NCBI RefSeq assembly: GCF_001695835.1
Contig: NZ_MBSO01000023.1
Span: forward strand, 310,001 to 374,000
Length of the DNA: 64,000 bases
Reading direction: 5' to 3'
Origin: Ensifer sp. LC11
GTDB taxonomy: Bacteria; Pseudomonadota; Alphaproteobacteria; Rhizobiales; Rhizobiaceae
Shown: one piece after another, positions 8,624-18,069 of the stretch
Position numbering within the stretch: the stretch's first letter is position 1
Layout of the letters: each line of letters starts with the position of its first letter
The notes under the pieces: model-generated
The model's input: the letters and a program-made list of their open reading frames with translations, nothing else
Databases searched by the model: none
What the model was told of the DNA's origin: nothing
Position numbers and translations under genes: made by a program

Positions 8624-9718
8624 ATGAAACTTGAGGATGAAGCGAAAACAGCCGACGAGAGCGCCTACATCGCCAGCGTGCAGCGCACGACTCTCTGGCT
8701 CGGTCTTCTCTATTGGTTCGTTGAATTCCTGATCAGCAGCATCCTTTGGGGCATACTCGGGATCAACCCGATCCTGTCGGCGCCCGGCAAGTTGCTCCTG
8801 ATGTGCTGCGGGATGGCTTTGTCCTATGGCATCGCCGCAGCGATCTTTGGCGTGCGGCACCAGCACATCGCTCTCAAGATCGTGGTCGGCTTCGCCGCAT
8901 CCCTTCTTGCCGCCTTCGGCAATACGGCGGTCGATTTCCTGCTGTATGTACTCATCGTTCGACCCGACCCGATCACGGTCGACTGGACGAACACCGGCTA
9001 TACGCTGGTCTACAGCATGGCGACATTTGTCGGATGGTCGTTCTTTTTCGTCGCGCTGCTCTATAGTTTCGAATTGCGCGAGCGCGAGCGCCGTCTGGCG
9101 ATCGCGCGCGAGGAGGCGCTGGCCGCGCAGATGCGAGCACTCCGCTACCAGGTCAATCCGCACTTTCTGTTCAATACGCTGAACTCCATCACCGGCCTGA
9201 TTGAAGAGGGACAGACGGACGCTGCGACGCGCATGGTGATTTCGCTGTCGAATTTTCTGCGCACGACACTGGAGCTCGACCCGTTGCACGACGTGCGGCT
9301 TGCGGACGAGCTCGCGCTGCAAGCCGGTTACCTGCACATCGAAGGTGAACGCTACTGCGACCGGATGAAACTCAGGATGGACATCGCCAATGGCCTCGAA
9401 GAGGCACTGGTGCCAAGCCTGATCCTGCAGCCGCTGATCGAGAACGCGGTCAAACATGGCGTTGGCCGTTCGCCCGACCAGGTCGAGATCGTCATCAGCG
9501 CGGCCAAGATCGGCCATGCGCTTGAGATCGCCGTTGAAAACGATATCGCAGCGGAGACGGAGAGCGGGCGGCGCCAGGCCACCGGCACCGGGATAGGCCT
9601 CAAGAATGTTGCCGATCGCGTCCAGGCTCGGTTCCCGGGCGTCGGCGCCTGCGTTTCCGGCCTCGTGGCGCCAAGGCGTTTCAGAGCAGCGATCACCATG
9701 CCCCTGAGGCTCGCATGA
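8624..9718 (+). CDS. LytS/AlgZ-type sensor histidine kinase, copy 2
   Basis: A paralogue of the preceding gene with the same plan and the same length from ATG: four membrane segments, linker ELRERERRLAIAREEAL, phospho-acceptor His in VNPHFLFNTLNSITG at residue 180, N-box LIENAVKHGVG and G-box GTGIGLKNVADRV. The membrane domain has diverged more than the kinase core, which suggests a different stimulus. Its last four bases overlap the start of the response regulator gene (ATGA), so it is translationally coupled to it. The open frame reaches back to 8489, but that part is leader DNA homologous to the leader of copy 1. Confidence 0.85.
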   Translation: MKLEDEAKTADESAYIASVQRTTLWLGLLYWFVEFLISSILWGILGINPILSAPGKLLLMCCGMALSYGIAAAIFGVRHQHIALKIVVGFAASLLAAFGNTAVDFLLYVLIVRPDPITVDWTNTGYTLVYSMATFVGWSFFFVALLYSFELRERERRLAIAREEALAAQMRALRYQVNPHFLFNTLNSITGLIEEGQTDAATRMVISLSNFLRTTLELDPLHDVRLADELALQAGYLHIEGERYCDRMKLRMDIANGLEEALVPSLILQPLIENAVKHGVGRSPDQVEIVISAAKIGHALEIAVENDIAAETESGRRQATGTGIGLKNVADRVQARFPGVGACVSGLVAPRRFRAAITMPLRLA

Positions 9719-10518
9719 ACGACATCCAGACAGCCCCTCTTTCCATTCTCGTCATCGACGACGAGCCGCTCGCCAGGCGCCGCCTGTTGCGCATTCTCGG
9801 AACAATAGCCGGGATCGAGGTGGTCGGGACGGCCGGCAATGTGCAGCAGGCCTGCGGCCTTATCGCCGAACTCCTGCCGGATGTGATCCTGCTTGATATC
9901 CAAATGCCGGGCGGCACCGGCTTTGATATCCTGGAGCAACTGGGCGACACCGCGCCTGCGGTCGTTTTTGTGACGGCCTTCGATCACTATGCCCTTCGAG
10001 CCTTCGAAGCCGCAGCCGTCGACTATGTCACCAAGCCGATCGAGTCCAACCGTTTGCGCACGGCAATCGAGCGGGCCCGTGTCGCAATCGCGGCGCGCAC
10101 CAGTGCTGAACGCGTCTTGGAACTCAATGAAACCGTGCTGGCGCTGCGGCAGGCGTTACGCAAGCGCGAAACCCAGACAGGCGACCTCTGGATCAAGTCC
10201 AGAGGAGAGTTCGTGCGGATCGCTCTCGATCGGGTCGTGCGCTTCCAGGCGGAGCGCGACTATGTCCGCATTCACGTCGAGGGTCGCTCCTACCTGCACC
10301 ACGAAAGTCTGGCTTCGCTCGAGCGCCGCCTCGATCCCGCCGAGTTTCTAAGACTTCACCGCAGCTCGATCGTGCGCCGCGACTGTATCGTGGGCCTCAA
10401 GCAGGCCCCCTTCGCCGCCCTGATAGTACTTTTGTCCGACGGCAGCGAAATCCGCGTCGGGCGTACCTATTCCCGCCACATCCGGCCGATGACCGGCGAG
10501 CGGCCGCAATCGGAGTGA
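9715..10518 (+). CDS. LytTR-family response regulator
   Basis: A 267-residue cytosolic DNA-binding regulator. The receiver domain (about 1-125) has the acidic pocket in ILVIDDEPLARRRLLRIL, the phospho-acceptor Asp61 in VILLDIQMPGG, and the conserved Lys in VDYVTKPIESNRL. A helical linker precedes the LytTR DNA-binding domain (about 165-262: VVRFQAERDYVRIHVEG, then FLRLHRSSIVRRDCI). It overlaps kinase copy 2 by four bases. Likely targets are its own operon and perhaps the divergent autotransporter, through the direct repeats at 7283 and 7323. Confidence 0.9.
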   Translation: MNDIQTAPLSILVIDDEPLARRRLLRILGTIAGIEVVGTAGNVQQACGLIAELLPDVILLDIQMPGGTGFDILEQLGDTAPAVVFVTAFDHYALRAFEAAAVDYVTKPIESNRLRTAIERARVAIAARTSAERVLELNETVLALRQALRKRETQTGDLWIKSRGEFVRIALDRVVRFQAERDYVRIHVEGRSYLHHESLASLERRLDPAEFLRLHRSSIVRRDCIVGLKQAPFAALIVLLSDGSEIRVGRTYSRHIRPMTGERPQSE

Positions 10519-10539
10519 CGTCGGTACCGGCGCCAGCGG

Positions 10540-11433
10540 CTATCTCAAGACAGCGCGCAGTCGCGGCGCGGCGAAATCGACGAAGGCTCTGAGCTTCATC
10601 GGCACCAGTCCTTGCGGAAGATAGACCAGTTGCACCGGCAGCGGCGGATGTTCGAACGTCTCCAGCAGCGGAACGAGCAGACCGTCGGAAACCGGCTGCG
10701 CCACCTGATAGGACAGCACGCGCGTCAGTCCCAGGCCGGCAATCGCCGCATCAACGGCCGATTCCGCCGTGTTGACGATCAATCGCGACCGGATCGGCGC
10801 CGTCAGCTCGCGCCCGTCCTCAAGGAACCGCCAGACATGGGCCGCCGTGACGTTTTCGAAGGTGATGCAATCATGTTCCCCAAGCTCGCTTGGATGCGCC
10901 GGCGCACCATGCCGTGAAATGTAGCCGGGGCTCGCATAGACCACCCGGCGAACCGTGCCGATCCTTGTCGCTACGAGGTTGCTGTCCGGCAGATTGCCGA
11001 TCCTGAGCGCCACGTCGATGTGGTCGTCGACGAGATTGGCGAAACGGTCGCCCAAGGCGAGCCGCATGTCGATCTCCGGATGGGCTTTCAGGAAGTCGAC
11101 AACGACGGGCAACACATGCAGGCGCCCAAAGACGATCGGCGCCGAGACTGTCAGGTCACCCTTCACCGCGCTGTATTCACCGGCCGCAACTCTTTCAGCC
11201 TCTTCGACGCGCGACAGGATCTCCTTGGCGGCCTCGATATAGGCGCGGCCAGTTTCGGTCAAAAGCACCTTGCGGTTTGTCCGGGTTATGAGCTGCGCGC
11301 CCAGATGCGCTTCGAGTTCCGAAACCTTGCGGCTGACGGTGGCGAGCGGCGTTTTGAGCTGGCGTGAGGCGGCGGAAAGGCTACCGTTTTCGACAACGGC
11401 CAGCAGAACACTCATGGCGTCGAGACGATCCAT
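10540..11433 (-). CDS. LysR-family transcriptional regulator
   Basis: A 297-residue LysR-type regulator. It starts at MDRLDAMSVLLAVVENGSLS with the recognition helix in ATVSRKVSELEAHLG, then a substrate-binding domain of the same subgroup as the regulator at 1153. The frame opens at an upstream TTG (11445), but AGGAAAG directly before the ATG at 11433 favours that start. It is divergent from the GST and flavoprotein genes at 11578-14329 and is their likely regulator. It converges on the LytTR gene with only 21 bp between the stops. Confidence 0.88.
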   Translation of the reverse strand: MDRLDAMSVLLAVVENGSLSAASRQLKTPLATVSRKVSELEAHLGAQLITRTNRKVLLTETGRAYIEAAKEILSRVEEAERVAAGEYSAVKGDLTVSAPIVFGRLHVLPVVVDFLKAHPEIDMRLALGDRFANLVDDHIDVALRIGNLPDSNLVATRIGTVRRVVYASPGYISRHGAPAHPSELGEHDCITFENVTAAHVWRFLEDGRELTAPIRSRLIVNTAESAVDAAIAGLGLTRVLSYQVAQPVSDGLLVPLLETFEHPPLPVQLVYLPQGLVPMKLRAFVDFAAPRLRAVLR

Positions 11434-11577
11434 CTTTCCTTCCAAAAATCGGGAATCAAGCTATCAGATTAGCACTCTACTGCCAAAAACTGGAAAGTCA
11501 TAGATTGCTTTCGAAGGCGGTTCATCCCGAACCTCCCGGAGGCCGCCACGGTCCTCATGCTTCGAGGTAACTCTTCC

Positions 11578-12189
11578 ATGAAACTCTATCGCCATCCCCT
11601 GTCCGGCCACTCGCACCGGGCGCAGCTCTTCCTGTCGCTGCTTGCAGTGCCGCATGAACTGATCGACGTCGACCTCAAGGCGCGGGCCCACAAGGCGCCG
11701 GACTTCCTCAAGCTCAACCCCTTCGGTCAGGTTCCGGTGCTCGACGACGACGGCACCGTCGTTGCCGACAGCAACGCCATCCTGGTCTATCTCGCCAAGA
11801 AGCTCGGCCGCATCGACTGGCTGCCGGAAGACCCGGCGTCGGCCGCCAAGGTGCAGAAATGGCTGTCTGTCGCCGCTGGCGATATCGCTTTCGGTCCGGC
11901 GGCAGCACGGCTCGTCACCGTCTTCGGCGCCAACCTGCATGCGGACGATGCAATCGCCCGGGCGCACCGCATCCTGGCGCTGATCGATGCCGAACTGGCC
12001 GGCCGCGACTTCCTTTTGGGCGCCCGGCCGACCATCGCCGACGTCGCCCTCTACAGCTACGTTTCGGCAGCACCTGAAGGCAATGTCGATCTCTCCAGCT
12101 ACGCCCATGTGCGGGCCTGGCTTGCCCGCATCGAGCGACTGCCGGGTTTCGTCGGCTTTCAGAAGACGGCCGTCGGCCTCGCCGCCTGA
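11578..12189 (+). CDS. glutathione S-transferase family protein
   Basis: A 203-residue cytosolic GST. The N-terminal thioredoxin-like half starts [20 protein letters not shown]; the Ser in SGHSH may be the catalytic residue. The glutathione-binding loop [13 protein letters not shown] and the motif [14 protein letters not shown] follow. The all-helical C-terminal half has the conserved [16 protein letters not shown] lies upstream of the ATG at 11578, so the longer frame from 11557 is not needed. It is the first gene after the divergent LysR regulator and is followed by the large reductase fusion, which suggests detoxification of an electrophile. Confidence 0.87.
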   Translation: MKLYRHPLSGHSHRAQLFLSLLAVPHELIDVDLKARAHKAPDFLKLNPFGQVPVLDDDGTVVADSNAILVYLAKKLGRIDWLPEDPASAAKVQKWLSVAAGDIAFGPAAARLVTVFGANLHADDAIARAHRILALIDAELAGRDFLLGARPTIADVALYSYVSAAPEGNVDLSSYAHVRAWLARIERLPGFVGFQKTAVGLAA

Positions 12190-12209
12190 TCCCCACTGAT
12201 CCACCCGCC

Positions 12210-12233
12210 CCGGGGCAGATCACCCTGCCCCGG
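12210..12233 (+). other. intercistronic hairpin
   Basis: A perfect 9-bp stem, CCGGGGCAG with CTGCCCCGG, and a 6-nt loop between the GST gene and the reductase fusion. There is no U-run, so it is more likely an mRNA-stabilising or attenuating hairpin than a full terminator. Confidence 0.5.
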
Positions 12234-12262
12234 AGCTTCGTCCCAATGAGGAACCCCTGATC

Positions 12263-14329
12263 ATGCCGGACAATGCAAAAGCGAAACGACCGGATTCGCC
12301 CTGGCACGAGGGCGAACTCGCCATCCAGCGCAGCCTCGGCGTCGTCGAGCGCATGGACGCGACCGGACGCAATTTCGTCCGCACGTTCATGCCCGAGCAG
12401 CACCAGCAATTCTTCCCGATGCTGCCTTTCGCCCTGTTCGGCACCGTCGATGCCAAGGGAGACGTCTGGGCGACGATGCGCGCGGCGGCCCCGGGTTTCA
12501 TGCACGCACCCGACGCCTTGAACCTTACCGTCCGGCTGCCACGCGAGCCGGATGACCCGGCCGATGCCGGGATGGACGACGCCCACGCGATCGGCATGCT
12601 CGGCATCCAGCTCGAAACCCGCCGCCGAAACCGGCTGAACGGCGCGATCCGCCGCGACGGCGACGACGGTTTCACCATCCGTGTCCGCCAGAGCTTCGGC
12701 AACTGCCCGCAATATATCCAGCTTCGCCAGTTCGCCTTTACCCGCGACCCGCACCAGCCGGCACCGGTGCGGCCGGTTCATCGCTCCGCCCTGGACGATC
12801 GCGCCCGGGCAATCATCGCCCACGCCGACACATTCTTCGTCGCTTCCTATGTCGATCTGGACACGGGCGAACGGCAGGTCGACGTCTCGCACCGCGGCGG
12901 CAAGGCCGGCTTCGTTGAGATCGGCGAGGATGGCGTGCTGACCATCCCCGATTTCTCCGGCAACCTGTTTTTCAATACGCTCGGCAACTTCATGGTCAAT
13001 CCAAGGGCCGGATTGCTGTTTGTCGACTTTGCAACCGGCGACATGCTGCAGATGACCGGCAGCGCCGAGGTCATTCTGTCTTCGCCGGAAGTTGCCGCCT
13101 TTCAGGGAGCCGAACGCCTGTGGCGCTTCCGGCCGGAACAGGTCGTCTATCGTGAGGACGGCCTGCCGCTTCGCTTCGCCTTCGAGGACGGCGGCTGGTC
13201 GCCGAGCCTGCTGCCGACGGGTGATTGGGAACAGGCAAGGATACGCTTGCAGGCCGCAGCGCTTGCCGACACTTGGCGGCCGTTTCGCGTCGCCCGCACC
13301 GAAGAGGAAAGCGCGACGATCCGTTCGCTTTACCTCGAACCGGACGACGGCGTCGGTCTGATGGCCCATCGGGCTGGCCAACACCTGCCGATCCGGCTGA
13401 CCGCTGAAGCAGGCGGCAAACCGCTTGTCAGAAGCTACACGCTCTCTTCGGCCCCGACCGACGGCTTTTACCGCATCAGCGTCAAGCTGGATGGCGCCGC
13501 CTCGCAGTACCTGCACGGATTGAAGGCGGGCGACCGGATCGAGGCGCGGGCCCCGGCGGGCAGCTTCACGATCGACGGGACGGAGCGGCGCCCCGCCGTG
13601 CTCATCGGCGCCGGCGTCGGCATCACGCCTGTCATCGCCATGCTCAAGCACATCACCGCCGAAGGCCGCCGCAAGCGCCGATTGCGTCCGACCTGGCTGT
13701 TCCAGGCCGCCCGTTCGCTGGAAGAGCGCGCCTTCGATCGAGAAATCGCCGCCCTGGTCGAGGAAGGTCAGGGCAATATCCGCCTGGTGCGGGCACTCAG
13801 CCAGCCGGAAACGGCAAGCGAAGGACAGGACTACGATATCGCCGGTCGCATCGACATTAGCCATCTGAAGGCCACACTGCCCTTCGACGACTACGATTTC
13901 TACCTCTGCGGTCCGGCAGCTTTCACCCAGTCGCTCTATGACGGTTTGCGTGCGCTCAGCATCGCCGACGCCCGCATCCACGCCGAAGCTTTCGGCCTGT
14001 CGTCGCTGACGCGCCGACCGGACGGCGGTTCAGCGCCGGCGATAGCTGCGCCCGCCAGCGCTCCCGTCCACATCGTCTTTGCCAAATCCGCCAAGGAGGC
14101 CCGCTGGCAACCGGGCGAAGGTAGCCTGCTCGATCTTGCAGAAGCACGCGGGCTGGCACCAGACTTCGGCTGCCGCAATGGCAGCTGCGGCACGTGCAGG
14201 ACGCCGCTGCTCGAGGGGAAGGTAACCTACCCCTCGCAGCCCTCCTACCCGGTCTCCGAAGGCGAAGCGCTCATATGCTGCGCCGTACCGGCGGAAAGCG
14301 AGGAGCGCAAACTGCATCTTTCGCTCTGA
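12263..14329 (+). CDS. three-domain fusion: PNPOx-like, flavin/NAD(P)H oxidoreductase and 2Fe-2S ferredoxin
   Basis: A 688-residue protein. The first 330 residues or so resemble pyridoxamine-phosphate-oxidase-like split-barrel proteins (QQFFPMLPFALFGTVD). Residues 340-580 form a ferredoxin-NADP-reductase module with the FAD-binding RSYTLSSAP and the nucleotide-binding GAGVGITPVIAML. The C-terminal 100 residues are a plant-type 2Fe-2S domain with Cys637, Cys642, Cys645 and a Cys at 672/673. Electrons would pass from NAD(P)H to FAD to the cluster, perhaps to the flavin of the first domain. The fusion is known from proteobacterial genomes but its substrate is not established. It is probably co-transcribed with the GST gene. 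Confidence 0.85.
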   Translation: MPDNAKAKRPDSPWHEGELAIQRSLGVVERMDATGRNFVRTFMPEQHQQFFPMLPFALFGTVDAKGDVWATMRAAAPGFMHAPDALNLTVRLPREPDDPADAGMDDAHAIGMLGIQLETRRRNRLNGAIRRDGDDGFTIRVRQSFGNCPQYIQLRQFAFTRDPHQPAPVRPVHRSALDDRARAIIAHADTFFVASYVDLDTGERQVDVSHRGGKAGFVEIGEDGVLTIPDFSGNLFFNTLGNFMVNPRAGLLFVDFATGDMLQMTGSAEVILSSPEVAAFQGAERLWRFRPEQVVYREDGLPLRFAFEDGGWSPSLLPTGDWEQARIRLQAAALADTWRPFRVARTEEESATIRSLYLEPDDGVGLMAHRAGQHLPIRLTAEAGGKPLVRSYTLSSAPTDGFYRISVKLDGAASQYLHGLKAGDRIEARAPAGSFTIDGTERRPAVLIGAGVGITPVIAMLKHITAEGRRKRRLRPTWLFQAARSLEERAFDREIAALVEEGQGNIRLVRALSQPETASEGQDYDIAGRIDISHLKATLPFDDYDFYLCGPAAFTQSLYDGLRALSIADARIHAEAFGLSSLTRRPDGGSAPAIAAPASAPVHIVFAKSAKEARWQPGEGSLLDLAEARGLAPDFGCRNGSCGTCRTPLLEGKVTYPSQPSYPVSEGEALICCAVPAESEERKLHLSL

Positions 14330-14393
14330 GCCCTGGTTCGGCTATTGGTGGTGCACCACATTGTCAGGCGACGTCAGCCGTCCGGGATGCACC

Positions 14394-15614
14394 ATGAACA
14401 ACGAACAGATCCGCGATATCGTGCTGTGGCTTTCCGAACAGGGCCTGAAAGGCCTGGACGAGCCGGAGCTGTTTGCCGGCTTCTGCGAGCAATGTCGCGC
14501 CGCCGGCCTTAACCTGGCGCGCGCGCTCGGACTGATCGACACTCTGCATCCGGAATTCGAGGGTCGTGCCTTCCAGTGGAACGATGAAAGCGAGATCACG
14601 CCGGAGGTCATTCAGTACGGCTCGACGACCACGGGCGATGCATTGCTGAACTGGCAGAACTCGATCTTCTACCACATGCTTTGCGATCGAACGGCTGAGC
14701 GCCGCATTCGGCTCTCCGCCGATGAGGGGACCAAGTACAACATACTGGACAAGCTGAAAGACGAAGGCCATACCGACTGCGTCAGCATGATCCACCATTT
14801 CACCGACCAGGGCCGCGTCGGCGAAATGGATTGCTTCTATTCCTATTGGACCACGCGAAGCGAAGACGGGTTCAGCGACGACGACATCGCGGCACTCCGG
14901 ATCCTGCTGCCGACCCTTGCACTGGCGGTGAAGACCGGCTCATGCGTGCGCATCATCGGCACGCTCGCGGACGTCTATCTCGGCGCCGACGCCGGTCAGC
15001 GCGTGGTCAAGGGCAGCATCGCCCGAGGCTCGGCCGAGCGGATCGAAACGGTCATGTGGTTTTCGGACCTGCGCGGCTACACGCGCATCTCCGACACCGC
15101 GGCACCCGACGAGATCATTCCCCTCCTCAACGACTATTCGGGAACCGTGATCACGGCCGTTCAAGACCACGGCGGCAGCGTGCTGAAGCTGATCGGCGAT
15201 GGGGTGCTGGCGATCTTCAATGCCGAAGATCCTGCCGTTGCCTGCGCCAATGCGATCGGCGCGGAGCGGCAATTGCGGCGCATGCTGGTCGAGCTCAACG
15301 CCCGCCGGCAAGAGGCAGGCAAGCCGGTCACGGATGTCTATCTCGGCTTGCACATCGGTGAAGTCTTCTACGGCAACATCGGCAGCCAGACGCGTCTCGA
15401 CTTCACCGTCGTCGGCCCGGCTGTCAACGAGGTCAGCCGCATCTCGTCCATGTGCCGGTCTGTCGAGCGGCACATGATCATGTCGTCAGATTTCGTCGAG
15501 GCATGCCCGCCGGCTGAGCGGGCCCATGCCGTCTCGCTCGGCCGCTTTGCGTTGCGCGGCATCGCCAAGGCGAAGGAGCTGTTTACCTGGGATCCGGAAC
15601 TGCCGGTGAGCTGA
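14394..15614 (+). CDS. class III adenylate/guanylate cyclase
   Basis: About 406 residues, soluble. A roughly 210-residue N-terminal region of unknown ligand is followed by a class III catalytic domain. The two metal-binding aspartates lie in VMWFSDLRGYTRIS and LKLIGDGVLAIF, and the transition-state region in GLHIGEVFYGNIGSQTRLDFTVVGPAVNE. Rhizobia carry many such cyclases. The frame opens upstream at a TTG (14361), but the ATG at 14394 gives the natural N-terminus. A paralogue with the same architecture lies at 33285-34526. The product (cAMP or cGMP) cannot be settled by reading. Confidence 0.88.
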   Translation: MNNEQIRDIVLWLSEQGLKGLDEPELFAGFCEQCRAAGLNLARALGLIDTLHPEFEGRAFQWNDESEITPEVIQYGSTTTGDALLNWQNSIFYHMLCDRTAERRIRLSADEGTKYNILDKLKDEGHTDCVSMIHHFTDQGRVGEMDCFYSYWTTRSEDGFSDDDIAALRILLPTLALAVKTGSCVRIIGTLADVYLGADAGQRVVKGSIARGSAERIETVMWFSDLRGYTRISDTAAPDEIIPLLNDYSGTVITAVQDHGGSVLKLIGDGVLAIFNAEDPAVACANAIGAERQLRRMLVELNARRQEAGKPVTDVYLGLHIGEVFYGNIGSQTRLDFTVVGPAVNEVSRISSMCRSVERHMIMSSDFVEACPPAERAHAVSLGRFALRGIAKAKELFTWDPELPVS

Positions 15615-15617
15615 CGG

Positions 15618-15917
15618 CTACTGGCTCATCGCGCCGGCGGAAAGGCGGGACAGATGACGGTGCTGCAGTTCGGCCTGCACCTCGTCCTGGAAGACGAGCA
15701 CCTGCTGGCGCACCTCGTCTTCGCAACACCCGCAGGCAAATAGCTCGTCTGCAAGAGTGCGGCAGCGGCGGCGCCAGAATTGCAGCGCTTCGGCACCGTG
15801 CAAATCCTCTAGCTCGGCGGCAGCGCTGCGGATGGCATGCAATCTCCTGACCACCGGAAACGGAACGATTGTGCTCGCACTGGTTTCCGTGGCATCCACC
15901 GATTGATTGCCTGCCAT
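15618..15917 (-). CDS. DUF6074-type small protein
   Basis: A protein of about 99 residues. It has the pattern of a rhizobial DUF6074 family: PFPVVRRLHAIRSAAAEL, ALQFWRRRCRTLADELFACG, then VLVFQDEVQAELQHRH. A pair of cysteines (CGCCEDE) stands in the middle. The frame runs on to 16046, but the conserved region and usual family length fit a start at 15917 (or 15947). It converges on the cyclase gene with 3 bp between the stops. No function is known. Confidence 0.6.
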   Translation of the reverse strand: MAGNQSVDATETSASTIVPFPVVRRLHAIRSAAAELEDLHGAEALQFWRRRCRTLADELFACGCCEDEVRQQVLVFQDEVQAELQHRHLSRLSAGAMSQ

Positions 15918-16252
15918 TGTCTCATTCGCCCCCTGGACTTCGTGCATTGACGCGAACGCACGAAGACGCCCTACGCATACGGATATCGAGCGCTTGTTCG
16001 GCTTCCGGTGTCCCCAACCGGAGGCGGATCGCTCTGCTGATTCCATTTCTACGAAGCCTATGGTTAACGTTTCCTTCCCTTCAGTACCGAAGTGAGCCGA
16101 TTGCGTGTCGCGGCGTGCGAGACAGCGGCCACGTCACGCGAACGACACGCTTTTCCGCTTTTCTGGGTTGGTTTCGACCTGAAAACATGACATTAAAAAT
16201 CATCTTTCTATGAGCGCCCCAGGGCGCGCCCGCCCCCAGTGAGTGCACGTGC
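15918..16252. other. intergenic region between DUF6074 gene and ABC exporter
   Basis: This 335-bp stretch is more AT-rich than its surroundings in the 16030-16210 part and must hold the divergent promoters of the two flanking genes. A 10-codon open frame (16210-16242) precedes the exporter start. No RNA gene was recognised. Confidence 0.4.
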
Positions 16253-17971
16253 ATGCTGAAGCGTTTCTTCGCGTTCTACCGCCCCTACCGTGGCCTGTTC
16301 ATCCTCGACTTCTCCTGCGCGGTCCTTTCGGGCCTGCTCGAACTCGGCTTCCCGATCGCGGTAAAGCTGTTCGTCGACCAGTTGCTTCCGAGCCAGGAAT
16401 GGACGCTGATCCTGCTCTCGTCGGTCGGGCTGCTCCTCGTCTACCTGCTCAACACCGGCCTGATGGCGACGGTCACCTACTGGGGCCACATGCTCGGCAT
16501 CAATATCGAGACGGACATGCGACGCATGGCCTTCGACCATATGCAGAAACTCTCCTTCTCGTTCTTCGACAACCAGAAAACCGGCCACCTCGTCGGGCGG
16601 CTGACCAAGGATCTCGAAGAAATCGGCGAGGTCGCGCATCACGGGCCGGAGGATCTGTTCATCGCCGTCATGACCTTCATCGGCGCGCTGATATTGATGC
16701 TGATGGTCCATTGGCAACTGGCGCTGATCACGGCCGCCGTCGTGCCGCTCACCGCCTGGGTCACCAGCCGCTACGGTGGGCGCATGACGCGGAATTTCCG
16801 CAATCTCTATGGCCGGGTCGGTGATTTCAACGCGCGGATCGAAGAGAATGTCGGCGGCATGCGCGTGGTCCAGGCCTTTGCCAACGAGGCGCACGAACGC
16901 AATTTGTTCGAAACCGACAACCAGAACTATCGCCGCACCAAGCTTGAGGCTTACCGCATCATGGCCGCCAGCACGTCGCTCAGCTACATGAGCATGCGGC
17001 TGACGCAACTGATCGTCATGATCACCGGCTGCTATTTCGTGCTGACGGGCGAACTGACAAATGGTGGTTTCGTCAGCTTCCTGCTGTTGGTCGGTGTCTT
17101 CTTCCGGCCGGTCGAGAAGATCAACTCGGTGATCGAGACCTACCCGAAGGGCATTGCCGGCTTCAAACGCTTCCTTGAGCTCATGGAAACCGAGCCCGAT
17201 ATCGAGGACCGCCCTGGTGCGACCGCCGTTGCCGGTCTCAAGGGCGATATCCGCTACAGCAATGTCACGTTTGGCTACAGCACCGAGAAGCCGATCATCC
17301 AGAACATCGACCTGACGATCCATGCCGGAGAGACGATCGCCTTCGTCGGCCCGTCAGGCGCCGGCAAGACGACGATCTGCTCGCTGCTGCCGCGCTTTTA
17401 CGAGGTCAGCGAAGGCGCGATCACCGTTGACGGCACCGATATCCGCGACATCACCCTTTCGTCGCTGCGCGGCCAGATTGGCATCGTCCAGCAGGATGTC
17501 TTCCTCTTTGCCGGCACCATTCGCGACAACATCGCCTATGGGCGGCTCGGCGCGAGCGAAGCCGATATCCTGGACGCAGCGCGGCGCGCCAAGCTTGACG
17601 ACATGATTGCCGCCCTCCCCGACGGCATGGACACCATGATCGGCGAACGCGGCGTGAAACTTTCCGGCGGGCAGAAGCAAAGGCTGGCGATCGCCCGCAT
17701 GTTCCTGAAGAACCCGGCAATCCTCATTCTCGACGAGGCAACCTCGGCGCTCGACACCGAAACAGAACGGGCGATCCAGCAGTCGCTTGCGGAACTTTCG
17801 AAGGGCAGGACGACGCTGATCATCGCGCACCGGCTGGCCACCATCCGCGATGCCGACCGCATCGTCGTCGTCGACGGCAGCGGCATTCGCGAACAGGGGC
17901 CGCACGCAACGCTGCTCGCCGCCAAGGGCGCCTATAGCCGTCTCTACCACGCCCAGGCGAGCACCGGCTGA
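16253..17971 (+). CDS. ABC transporter, fused permease and ATP-binding (exporter type)
   Basis: A 572-residue half-transporter of the MsbA/LmrA exporter type. The membrane domain occupies about residues 1-300 with six hydrophobic segments, starting MLKRFFAFYRPYRGLFILDF. The nucleotide-binding domain contains Walker A GPSGAGKTT, the Q-loop in IGIVQQDVFLFAGTIRDNI, signature LSGGQKQRLAIAR, Walker B ILILDEATSALD and the switch His in IIAHRLATI. It would work as a homodimer in the inner membrane. The exported substrate (lipid, peptide or drug) is not predictable, and no partner gene is adjacent. Confidence 0.9.
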   Translation: MLKRFFAFYRPYRGLFILDFSCAVLSGLLELGFPIAVKLFVDQLLPSQEWTLILLSSVGLLLVYLLNTGLMATVTYWGHMLGINIETDMRRMAFDHMQKLSFSFFDNQKTGHLVGRLTKDLEEIGEVAHHGPEDLFIAVMTFIGALILMLMVHWQLALITAAVVPLTAWVTSRYGGRMTRNFRNLYGRVGDFNARIEENVGGMRVVQAFANEAHERNLFETDNQNYRRTKLEAYRIMAASTSLSYMSMRLTQLIVMITGCYFVLTGELTNGGFVSFLLLVGVFFRPVEKINSVIETYPKGIAGFKRFLELMETEPDIEDRPGATAVAGLKGDIRYSNVTFGYSTEKPIIQNIDLTIHAGETIAFVGPSGAGKTTICSLLPRFYEVSEGAITVDGTDIRDITLSSLRGQIGIVQQDVFLFAGTIRDNIAYGRLGASEADILDAARRAKLDDMIAALPDGMDTMIGERGVKLSGGQKQRLAIARMFLKNPAILILDEATSALDTETERAIQQSLAELSKGRTTLIIAHRLATIRDADRIVVVDGSGIREQGPHATLLAAKGAYSRLYHAQASTG

Positions 17972-18069
17972 TCGAAGCGGCAGGCGCGCAAGCATTGCAT
18001 GTACGATGAGGGGGCGATACGAACGAAACCACTTGCCCCTGCCCTTCTCTCGACAGCCCGACGCGCCCC

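Noticed and set aside
11915-13981. Long minus-strand open frame opposite the GST and reductase fusion
   Set aside because: It is antisense to two clear genes and has no recognisable motif.
16208-17323. Minus-strand open frame opposite the ABC exporter
   Set aside because: It is a shadow; composition is dominated by Asp, Glu, Arg and His and it has no ribosome site.
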